This document shows positions 56,017 to 64,000 of a DNA stretch of 64,000 nt, piece by piece; positions within the stretch are counted from its first letter, which is position 1, and each line of letters starts with the position of its first letter. Source of the DNA: Chrysoperla carnea (lineage: Eukaryota > Arthropoda > Insecta > Neuroptera > Chrysopidae). The DNA is taken from positions 89,327,435-89,391,434 of the forward strand of contig NC_058338.1 of the NCBI RefSeq assembly GCF_905475395.1, given 5' to 3'. The position numbers and the translations under genes are program-made. The notes under the pieces were generated by a model that had not been told where the DNA came from, ran no database searches, and saw only the letters and a list, made by a program, of their open reading frames with translations.

Positions 56017-57041
56017 ATGACAGTGATGGACACGGTCGTAATGGAACACTCTGTCTCAGAGGGTAAACGTTTATTTGATTCATTTAAGCATGCTATAAAT
56101 TTTTTTCAAACCGTTTCTAAAATATAAATTTTTGTCTAGACGATTCAGAAGAATACGAATCTGGGGGATCAGAACATTCCGATAATGAAAATGCATCAAA
56201 TTCAGCTAATGAATCTGCCAACGAATCGGATAATGAAAATTCAGGAAACCAATCCGAAAATGAAAATAGCGGTGATGAAAATAAGGGTGTAAATTTAGGA
56301 TGGGCAGATTCAATTGCAAAAGTTTTAAAAACAAATAAACCTAAAGGCAAAAAAACACTTGTATTATCAAAAGCGAAAAAATTAACAGATTTAAAAAGGA
56401 AAGTACCTGAAAAAGATGAAGATCCTGGTTTTGAGATTGAAGGCGAAGTTAAAGAAGAAAAACCAGAACCTGAAATTAAAGAGGAAAAAGTTGTTGGACC
56501 TCCAAGAAAAAAGGTATAAAACAAATAAATATCCTGATTTCATTATTTCAGGATATTAATACATTTTTTTTTTCTGTTTTAGAAAAAGGAACTACCGTCA
56601 TTTCGTGTAAAACCAGACGTCCTCGGAAGAAATCGTGAGAAAACTTTACAAAAGATTGCAACACGTGGTGTAGTTCAACTTTTTAACGCTGTTCGAACAC
56701 AACAGAAAGATATTGCTGTAAAATTAAAAGAAGCTGGACCTTTAGAACGTAAACGGGAGAAAGTATTAAAAAATATCGATAAAAGAGCTTTCTTAGACGT
56801 ACTCATGGGGAACAGTAAAAGCGAAAGTGTTGATAATCCTGTTAAAAGTGATGAAGATGAAATTAAAGACGAAAATAATAGCGATAAAAGAAATCAAGAA
56901 AAGAGTAAAACAGGTTCGACGTGGGATGTATTACGGGATGATTTTGGAATGGGTGCTAAAATGAAAGACTGGGATAAGGATCTCTCAGGAGATGATAGTA
57001 GTGAACAAGAAAGTGTAAATGATTCAGATGATGAAGATTGA
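56017..57041 (+). CDS. RRP15: RRP15-like ribosome biogenesis protein (3 exons)
   Basis: Exons 56,017-56,062, 56,140-56,513 and 56,583-57,041 (donors GAGG|GTAAAC and AAG|GTATAA, acceptors TCTAG and GTTTTAG) encode 292 residues; human RRP15 has 282. RRP15 acts in the nucleolus in pre-60S maturation (processing of the 27S and ITS2 region in yeast). The N-terminal 65 residues are a low-complexity acidic S/N/E stretch. GWADSIAKVL at 69-78 is the family's first conserved motif. A basic KPKGKKT and KRK stretch follows. The Rrp15 domain core spans about 148-270, with VKPDV, IATRGVVQLFNAV (165-177) and WDVLRDDFGMGAKMKDWDKD (254-273). The acidic tail ends in SDDED. The small first exon was chosen because its ATG and splice phase fit; an in-frame ATG at codons 4 or 9 could also serve. 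The minus-strand frame at 56,117-56,524 is its shadow. It is tail to tail with RGP1. Confidence 0.93.
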
Positions 57042-57042
57042 T

Positions 57043-57063
57043 AATAAATTTAGTATAAATAAA
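57043..57063 (+). terminator. Two AATAAA poly(A) signals for RRP15
   Basis: AATAAA occurs at 57,043-57,048 and 57,058-57,063, immediately after the stop codon. The 3' UTR may therefore be very short. Confidence 0.55.
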
Positions 57064-57820
57064 ATTTTATTAGTATTTTTAATTAATATAATTAACAATA
57101 TCCTAATGTTAAGGTTTTACAACCTTTTTTTAATGGGTGAGGCTATTCAGACACTGCCGTGTGTTTAGCGTGGGTCTTACGATAAGATAATTTGAAGTAA
57201 GGAGATAAATAGAATAGTATCGAAGTTTTTTTTGAGGTTTTCTCAGATTTGCTGAGAATCAGTGAATGAACGCAATCACAGGGAAAAGCTATTAATTTGT
57301 AACCAGCTCCGACAACGCATTCATATTCTACATAAAAAATGCTTTAAGAATTGTATCGCTGTGAAGCTGATGCGTCTAAGGTAATAACCAAGTTAGGGAA
57401 CAAACAAAAGTATCACAAAGTAGGATTTTTACCTGACGTTCTAGGTGCTTTTATAAGAAAAGTCGCTAACGGCCGTTAAATATCCGATAGGGTCCGAATG
57501 GCCTTGCCTACGTTTTTTAATATGTATAAATTAAAATATTGAGCCATCCCCTAAAAAGTTGTCCAAGTTAATTGCTTAACATTTTTATGATTGTACGTAT
57601 TTCTTGGGGAGAAAGTGGCTATTCGAATTCAGCCCGAGTTCGGATGAAGAAACTAAAAAGAACGGTAGGTAAATGACGCTCAACGTGTTTAGTGATTAAT
57701 TAATTGCACCTTCAATATTTTAAAACTCTCGGTATTATAACACCACTTTTATACATAAAATTAAATATTAGTTAAAAAATTACATAGTTCATGATTTTTA
57801 ATAGCACAAACACTTCGAGA
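57064..57820. other. RRP15-RGP1 tail-to-tail spacer
   Basis: It contains a RepG-type end (57,140-57,330) and a short coding-like remnant near 57,360-57,479 whose frame reads KYHKVGFLPDVLGAFIRK. I could not identify its source. No other gene. Confidence 0.5.
57140..57330 (+). repeat. RepG MITE-like element, copy 1 (partial)
   Basis: GAGGCTATTCAGACACTGCC, GTGTGTTTAGCGTGGGTCTT and TGAGAATCAGTGAATGAACG match, in order or inverse, the copies at 58,218-58,580 and 63,028-63,250. The matching opposite end was not found here. Confidence 0.55.
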
Positions 57821-60800
57821 TTATCGAATGATGAGTGAATGTTCGGTAGCTGCTTGTAATGCAAGAGACACTTGTAACGGTGTTGTTGAAAATATTCGTA
57901 CTGGTAAACTCCAAACCATTGTTTCAATTGGTAATTCACTAGGTCCTTGCCAGCCACATTGATCTAAACCAGGTGGAATTAACTGTTTGCTTGTACTCGT
58001 AACAAATTCAAAATGTAGTCTCCATTTCAATGTCACTAAATAACAGATAAAATATTTTTTGTAATTCTCACAAAGTTCTAAAATGTTTAGAGAAAATTTA
58101 TATTTTTGGTGTTTTAAAAATAATTAATATTATTATTATTTAAAATATTTCTCGAAATAATCATGGTTTCAACCTCTGGTGTTGTGAAAGGTTATTATTA
58201 TTTCGAAAGAATATACGAAAAGGACACTCTCGTGGGTTTAGCTTGAGTCTCATGTGAAGATAATTTGGAGTATATAATTAGCGTTAACAGAATATTATCT
58301 AAGTTTGTTTGAGAAAAATTAAATAGTTTTTCCCTGTGATTGATTGCGTTCATTCAATGATCCACGAGTTGGTCATGCCTTTCCTGGGGTCGAGTTAGCA
58401 CGGGTCAGCGAGTTTTTTGGCTTTTGGTTAACCCTATGATTACGTTCATCCACTGATTCTCAGAAAATCTGAGAACAGCTTAAAAATTTAGATAATATTC
58501 TGTTGACGCTAATCATCTATACTCTAAATCATGTTAACGTGCGACTCACGTAAACACACGATAGTGTCCGCATAACGTCGCCATTATTATTTTCATGTTA
58601 AGACAATTTTAAAACAAAATTTATTAAAAACTAGTGAAAGAAACTATTTAAATTGAAACAATTGAGTTAATTGTTGAAATATTCTTAGAAAGTGTTGAAT
58701 GTCTATGCTTGAAACCAAGACAATTATGGCGGTCTTTCGGTCGCCATTTATTTGGTTTTCGAAAGTATTTTCGTTTTTCGAGAATGTTTCACAAGACCAT
58801 TAGTTGAAGCTACTTGCAAATTTTCAACTGCTTATTTTTATACCATGCATATCTATATATATATAGGAGACTTTCTATAGATATAGATAGTCACTCATCA
58901 CGATATCTCTGGAACTATAAGACCTAGAGACTTGAAATTTGGCAGGAATATTCCTTTTGCCAAGTAGAGGTCAGCTAAGAACGGATTTTACGAAATTCCA
59001 CCCACAAGAGGGGTTGTGGGGGTGTTCATGAATAAAAAATTCATATTTTTCAATTATGGCGTTTAATAGTTCAAAACTTGGTCAGAATGTTTTAAATTAC
59101 ATTTAGAAATTTTTTTACCTTCGGAGGGTATAAAGGTGTAGCGAGAAAGTGGGAAGGAAATATCGAATATTTACAAATATACCTAAGTGGGGTATCAAAT
59201 AAAAGAGCATGACGTGTACATTACAAAACTGTTATCCAACGCAAGGAAATGTGGAGCGAGGGGTGCAAGTGGGGATGTTGCCCAGCAAAGCGGGTAGTTC
59301 CCAGCTAGTATGTAATATACAAGGTATACTCCCAAGTTTGTAACGCTTAAAAATATTAATGCTATGAACAAAATTTTGGTATAGGTGTTTATAAAATCAG
59401 CGTACTCAGGACGTAAAAAGTGAGGTCGAGTTAATGAGCAACATAGGTCAATTGGGTCTTGACCTATGGGTCTGTAGGACCCATCTTGTAAACTGTTAGA
59501 GATAGAGCAAAAGTTTAAATGTAAAAAATCTTCCTTATCCAAAAATAAACCACTTTTGTTTGAAACATTTTTTCGTAAATATCACTGTTTACCCGCGATG
59601 GCGCAAATTAGGCGTAAATTATATAGTATGTATTATATGGGGATATCAGTTACGTATGTGTGACATGTATGTATGTGTAATGTGTAATCAACACTGTCTA
59701 TGCATGGTATTTCAACAATTAGCTCAGTCAATTTTTTGTTTTCACTTTTTATTTATAGTTTTGGAGAAAATGAACACCAAACGTTTGTCCTAATTTGCGC
59801 CCTCACGGGTAAATAGTGATATTCACGAAAAAATGTTTCATACAAAAGTTGTTTAATTTTTTATAAGAAACATTTTTTACATTTAAACTTTTAATCTATC
59901 TCAACGTTTATTAGATCTCAAGGCCCAATTGACCTAGTTGCTTATTTACGAACTCAAACTCACTCTTAAAATGAACCAAGGTCGTTTTTGAATTATAGTG
60001 CCGACAGACGAAAGGACAACCGGAAAGGAACTAATTAGGTAATTGTTCGTATCATCAATATTTCTAAGCGTTACAAACTTGGGACTAAAATTAGTATTCC
60101 TTGATCTATATTTCATATTAGTAGTATAATAAAAGTTGATAAAAGAAATGTATAAATTATTTTAAGTTATAGCACTTATTTTGTAAAAGGGTAGAGTTTT
60201 GTTTATAAATTTTAAATATTACGAACTTATCTTAACAAATAAACATACCTAATGGAGTAGAAAAAGCCGGCGTGACATGTAATGGAACCGGTAAAATTAA
60301 TTGGGAATGTTTTAAACCCAAACAAACTTCATGATGTTTATTAAACGTGATAATCCGTGATCTTTTCGATGGCTCTTTATTATTTTTACTTTCAACTGTT
60401 GTAACTTCTTCACATTGTAAAGACACCGATAATTGTACACAAGACACCGTTGCAATTGAAAAATCAAACGTTCCAACAATATCTTCACCCAATTTATATG
60501 CATTTTTAAACAAACAAAACCTTCCAACTTTGCCCCTAGTATTTGAAATCATATAAAAATTTGGTTGTCGTCGTGCTGTTATATTTTGTAGACTTTGTAA
60601 CGCTAATTCTAAGGGTGTTTCTGTCGGTTTTGTTTCTAGGAATGGATTTGTTGGTGTTAATTCTTCGGTTGTATCGTTGCAAAGTAAACCTGCTGCATCC
60701 GTTAGTCCTGATATACTTAATGGTAATATTTTTAAAGGTACTCGTAATAATTTTATAGGACTATTCACTCGTTGCGTTCCAATTGTTATCTTATATGAAT

Positions 60801-61286
60801 ATTTAATTGCTTGGCCTCGATAAGATGGTGGGCCATCATTTGGTAACACTTCTTGGTATAAAACTAAAAAAAATTTTGAATTTAAATAAATCTTAAATGG
60901 AAGGGGTCTTTATATAAAATTAAAATTAGTAAAAGGTAACACTTACATGATTTTGTTTCTCCTGGGGATAAACGTAAATCACAAAATAAAATAACAGGCT
61001 TAGTAGCCACTTCAATATATCCAGATTCGTCACATGGCGTTAATGATGTTTCACTATTTGTTTTCGGTTTAGTTGCCCCTAACGGATTTTTACCAATTTT
61101 TCCATCTGTGGTACATAAACAATCGATTTGAGCTGAAGCCCATGCTAAACTTTCAAAACTGTCATCGTGACTCTGAGAGGTTTGATAATTTGGTATCGGC
61201 GGATTGCTAAACGTAATGTAACACTCAACTGTTTCACCGATTAAAAATACCGAGCCTCTAATTAATTTTGCTTTGACTTCAATCAT
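57821..61286 (-). CDS. RGP1: RGP1, Rab6 guanine-nucleotide exchange partner (3 exons)
   Basis: Exons on the minus strand: 61,286-60,947, 60,863-60,249 and 58,035-57,821, with GT/AG borders and matching phases, give 389 residues; human RGP1 has 391. RGP1 with RIC1 forms the Golgi exchange complex that activates Rab6 for endosome-to-Golgi retrograde traffic. The N terminus MIEVKAKLIRGSVFLIGETV with ECYITFSNP is the arrestin-like start of the Rgp1 domain. Exon 2 carries GPPSYRGQAIKYSYKITIGT, QRVNSPIKLLRVPL, GKVGRFCLFKNAYKLGEDIV and VQLSVSLQCEE. Exon 3 carries LKWRLHFEFVTS near its start and GPSELPIETMVWSLPVRIF before the end. The last intron (60,248-58,036) is long because it holds RepG, RepA and Helitron-like insertions. 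It is head to head with TrpRS. Confidence 0.95.
58218..58580. repeat. RepG MITE, copy 2, in RGP1 intron 2
   Basis: Left GGACACTCTCGTGGGTTTAG and AAGATAATTTGGAGTATA pair with right TATACTCTAAATCATGTTAA and GTAAACACACGATAGTGTCC, arms of about 50 bp. The centre holds TCCCTGTGATTGATTGCGTT, mirrored by AACCCTATGATTACGTTCAT, around GGGTCGAGTTAGCACGGGTC. Confidence 0.75.
58628..58700 (-). repeat. RepA element, small terminal fragment
   Basis: AAACAATTGAGTTAATTGTT and AGTGTTGAATG match the right end of RepA in reverse. The rest is missing. Confidence 0.5.
58841..59750 (+). repeat. RepA element, copy 7, interrupted by a Helitron-like insertion
   Basis: The left end TACCATGCATA stops at 58,851 and resumes at 59,309 as TATGTAATATACAAGG, followed by GTTTGTAACGCTTAAAAATA and the family order to TTTTGTTTTCACTT near 59,745. 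A block between AAATCA and GCGTACTCAGG near 59,398 is deleted, which removes the usual CCGTCTGTCTG stretch. Frames at 59,195-59,793 are by-products. Confidence 0.8.
58852..59308 (+). mobile_element. Non-autonomous Helitron-like element inserted in RepA
   Basis: The 457-bp insert begins TCTATATATATATAGGAGAC and ends GCGGGTAGTTCCCAGCTAG. The host base is A before and T after. Removing it restores the RepA left end seen intact at 37,204-37,240, with no target duplication. 5' TC, 3' CTAG, A/T target, no duplication and a short GC-rich hairpin-capable segment (CCCAGCAAAGCGGG) shortly before the 3' end are the Helitron hallmarks. It has no open frame. Confidence 0.82.
59790..60130 (-). repeat. RepA element, copy 8 (truncated)
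   Basis: It holds GCGCCCTCACGGGTAAATAG, CATACAAAAGTTGTTTAATT, ACGAACTCAAACTCACTCTT and GTTACAAACTTGGGACTAAA in reverse order to RepA. Together with the preceding copy it forms a tail-to-tail pair of opposed RepA copies inside RGP1 intron 2. Confidence 0.72.
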
Positions 61287-62330
61287 TTTCGATTTATTTT
61301 GACATTTTCAATTTGACATTTCCGTTTCGTAAACATACGTGTAATTTGAAAAACGACATGTCTATTTACACGGTAACTCGTAAAACATTTGTTTAAAATA
61401 ATATGATGTCATGGAATCCAATCAGACCCAAAAAATAGATTACCCAAACCATCTTAGCTGAAAAAATTCCCTTGAAAATAGTGATAATACATTCTAGCGT
61501 GAATTATTTTGGTTAAAAATATATCGCATTAGTTATATCCACCGTATTGATGAATATTTTAGTTAAGTATGGTCTATATTTCGGAGTGTCTATTCGTGCC
61601 ACCCACCACGCATATTTGTGCCAATAATTTCTCTCGCGGTCTCACCCTGTGATCCACAGATTGGCTATGCCTTTAATAGGGTCAAATTAGCACGGTTTTG
61701 CGAATTTTTTGACCCTTGCGTTCACCCTGTAATCTTTAAAGGCACGGATATTCGTGGCGGGTGGCAATATCAGAGCAGCACTCATTGGATTATACATAAT
61801 CAAAATAATCTTGTTACGTGCGTATAATGTTAGAATTTATTTGTGTGTTAGCGTGTAAAGAGTATCTTTTTTAAAGAATGGCGGTAAAATACAAAGTTTT
61901 TTTTTATAAATATTTTCTTTTTATTATAATAAGGGGTAATAAGAGATAAAAATCATAATGAGATAATAATTGGAAAAAAGATTCAATTTTATCGAAGTTT
62001 TCGTAAGCAAGGTTAAATTAAACCAGATTTCAAAAAATTTGGCATCGGGAAAATTTGGAGAAATTAAATCCGAAGTAATTTTGGAAGTATTTTTTTTACA
62101 ATTATTGCTGAGATAACAATAAATTATCACCAAGTAATTCTGAATGAAATTTTGATATGACGTTAACATAGTTATCATAACCTTATTTCTTGACATTTGG
62201 GCTATCCTCTTACGGATTACCACTTAGATTATGCCATATGGTCATGAAAACATTTTGAGGTTAATCTACCGAAAATTTTATTTGTAAATAGTATTTATTG
62301 TTAATATTTAAGAATATTTTATATTGAAAA
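61287..62330. promoter_or_regulatory. Shared upstream region of the divergent RGP1 and TrpRS genes
   Basis: The two start codons are 1,044 bp apart and point away from each other, so both promoters must lie in or near this interval unless there are upstream untranslated exons. No TATA box or initiator can be assigned with confidence. A RepG-like element occupies 61,590-61,785. Confidence 0.5.
61590..61785. repeat. RepG-related MITE, copy 3, between RGP1 and TrpRS
   Basis: ATTCGTGCCACCCACCACG at the left pairs with CGTGGCGGGTGGCAATAT at the right. The centre has CTCACCCTGTGATCCACAGA, TTGGCTATGCCTTTAATAGG and GGTCAAATTAGCACGG, related to the centre of copy 2. The plus-strand frame at 61,618-61,827 is inside it. 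Confidence 0.7.
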
Positions 62331-62996
62331 ATGAGTGTAGAAGTAGAAAATGTTGAAAATTTAAAAATATCCGAAAAAGTGGATAAAGATGATGATGGAG
62401 ATGTTGTGGATCCATGGAATGTAACCAGTAAATCGGATAAAGGAATTGATTATGAAAAACTGATAAGTATGTTCAATTTCAAAATTAATTTATCTTGAAA
62501 CCTTTTGTGGATGTTTACTTTTTACCGAGTGGCCTAAAAAAGTTTACAATAATTGCTTATTAAACGTTGTTCTATGTTTTTCAGAGCGATTTGGTAGTTC
62601 GCCCATAGATACAGAATTACTAACACGTTTCGAAAAAGTCACAGGAAAACCAGTACATCATTTACTAAGAAGGGGTCTTGTATTTTCACATCGTGATATG
62701 CACACTATATTAAATATGCATGAAACTGGTAAAAAATTCTTTCTATATACGGGTCGTGGTCCATCCTCGGGAGCGATGCATGTAGGTCATTTAATCCCAT
62801 TCCAGTTTACGAAATGGTTACAAGAGGTATTTGATGTTCCATTAGTGATACAATTAACTGACGATGAAAAGTTCTTATGGAAAGATTTATCATTAGAAGA
62901 AGCGAATAGATTAGCGTACGAGAATGCCAAAGATATTATTGCTATTGGATTTGATGTGAACAAAACATTTATATTTTCTGATTTAGATTTTATTGG
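62331..62996 (+). CDS. WARS1: Cytoplasmic tryptophanyl-tRNA synthetase, N-terminal exons (partial)
   Basis: Exons 62,331-62,466 and 62,585-62,996 (donors ATAA|GTATGT and TTGG|GTAAAT, acceptor TTTTTCAG) encode the first 182 complete residues; the gene continues past the right edge. The enzyme joins tryptophan to tRNA-Trp using ATP in the cytosol. Residues 27-45 ([19 protein letters not shown]) match the animal N-terminal extension, then [13 protein letters not shown] near 72-84, [19 protein letters not shown] near 100-118 with the class I HIGH-type signature as HVGH (111-114), [13 protein letters not shown] and [13 protein letters not shown] at the end of exon 2. The acidic first 25 residues carry no WHEP domain, unlike the full-length human form; an upstream alternative exon cannot be excluded. 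The KMSAS loop lies outside. The start is the first ATG in frame after an AT-rich leader. Confidence 0.96.
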
Positions 62997-63027
62997 GTAA
63001 ATATCTAATTATTAATTTACGATAAGG

Positions 63028-63250
63028 CTATTCGAACACAAGCGGGTCTCTAGCGTGAATACTTTTTAAGAAAAATTATCTGAAAAGATGGTTATTATCA
63101 TTACAAGTTGGTTGGGTTGAGTTTGTCGACTATAGATGAGTTGGTTGGGCTCTGTTTTTAGTCCTTGCGTTCAAAAATGGGACACTGTTACAGAAAACGG
63201 AAATATTTTATTCACGCTAAAGACCCGCTTGTGTACTAAAAGCCTCACCC
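63028..63250. repeat. RepG MITE, copy 4, in the TrpRS intron
   Basis: GGCTATTCGAACACAAGCGG and TCTCTAGCGTGAATA pair with TATTCACGCTAAAGACCCGC and TTGTGTACTAAAAGCC at the right, giving terminal inverted repeats of about 38 bp. The centre is about 140 bp with no frame. Confidence 0.78.
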
Positions 63251-63329
63251 ATTAATTTATTAACACTAACTGGAAACACTAAAAAAATCCATTTCGATAA
63301 CACTTGAAACCGCTCTTCGAATAGGATTA

Positions 63330-63919
63330 ACAATAGGGAATATTCATGAAATTTAAATTTGGTTCAAATATTTTTCTTCCGTAACTTTAATGACTGGACA
63401 TTTCAACTAAACCATTATTTTAGTAATTAATATCTTTTTAATTACTTAACATTAATTAATAAAAGTACAAATTCAGTGAGGGCATTTAAAAATTTCTAAA
63501 ACGGAAATTCCAATTTTTATACGGACTTGATATCAAAGTACGGCCTTGTCAAATTTGTTGACATACTGTATGATATTAATTAATTACATTTTATATGGTA
63601 TTTCATTAAATTATACTATTCTACGGCTTTTTATTAGAAAACTTAATAATAGCGAGTGTAAATTCTGTGTTGTAAATTCATTTTTTAAAGTGTAAATTAT
63701 ACTTTGAACTGTCAAAAATTGACAGATCACATACTTATACGTCATCAACAGAGAGCGCCAAAAAACTGCGTTTAAATATCTTAAAATTATAATGTATTTT
63801 AAATATTTTTTTAACGCTTAAATACAGCATTTTTAAGCAGTATTTATATTTTTTACTTTGTTATAACGGTGTAAACAATGAATTAAAAATATAAAAAAAA
63901 TACATGAATATTCCCTATT
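63330..63919 (-). repeat. RepF inverted-repeat element, copy 2, in the TrpRS intron
   Basis: Ends AATAGGGAATATTCATG and CATGAATATTCCCTATT are exact inverses of 17 bp. The interior matches 22,404-22,913 in reverse, with CAAATTTGTTGACATACTGT and ATAACGGTGTAAACAATGAA as landmarks. It is about 590 bp without coding content. Confidence 0.8.
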
Positions 63920-64000
63920 ATCCAATCAAAATCAATTGTCAGATAGTGAATAGAGAATTTTATGCCCTTTCAAATGATGTATCACAAGGTAGGGGATGCC

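Larger units (their letters stand above)
62997..64000 (+). other. TrpRS intron 2 (5' part), repeat-filled
   Basis: No further coding exon is found to the window's end. It holds a RepG copy (63,028-63,250) and a RepF copy (63,330-63,919). Confidence 0.75.

Noticed and set aside
56117-56524. 135-codon frame antisense to RRP15
   Set aside because: It is the reverse of the low-complexity acidic exon 2 of RRP15. Its serine/phenylalanine-rich product has no motif.

Overview
This window is strongly AT-rich eukaryotic nuclear DNA with spliced genes and a dense, many-layered load of transposable elements. Conserved proteins (INTS11, RPS6KC1-type PX/MIT/kinase, RRP15, RGP1, TrpRS), a MADF/BESS-type protein, Jockey- and I-type LINE relics, tRNA-headed SINEs, Tigger/pogo, hAT and Helitron pieces together point to an insect. 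I cannot place the order or species from the sequence alone.

Layout. From 1 to about 37 kb I find no convincing complete gene. It is a patchwork of short non-autonomous elements (families labelled RepA to RepI here), inverted-repeat (foldback) elements, decayed LINE and transposase pieces, and three SINEs, two of them bounded by 14-bp target-site duplications. One GC-rich, splice-site-flanked 120-nt open stretch at 36,502-36,621 (+) may be an exon of an unseen gene. A truncated Helitron-type ORF lies at 37.8-38.1 kb. From 39 kb the window is gene-bearing: a two-exon MADF gene (+), intronless INTS11 (-), a 12-exon RPS6KC1-like gene (-), RRP15 (+, 3 exons), RGP1 (-, 3 exons) and the first two coding exons of cytoplasmic tryptophanyl-tRNA synthetase (+), which runs off the right edge.

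Arrangement. MADF and INTS11 are tail to tail. RPS6KC1 and RRP15 are head to head, about 2.1 kb apart, with a nearly perfect 406-bp-arm palindrome between them. RRP15 and RGP1 are tail to tail. RGP1 and TrpRS are head to head with start codons about 1 kb apart, with a small inverted-repeat element in the gap. The genes serve unrelated housekeeping roles (Pol II transcript cleavage, endosomal/PI3P signalling, ribosome synthesis, Rab6 activation, tRNA charging), and nothing suggests a functional cluster.

Hunt result. I see no new multi-gene system. The most informative observations are: a Helitron-like insertion with its empty-site counterpart elsewhere in the window; a SINE and a LINE fragment that share a (TAACC)n tail; the long palindrome between two gene starts; a palindrome-rich satellite in intron 1 of the kinase gene; the loss of core catalytic motifs in that kinase; and the possible orphan exon. 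Exon boundaries were read by eye from GT/AG sites, reading-frame continuity and remembered family alignments. No searches were run.
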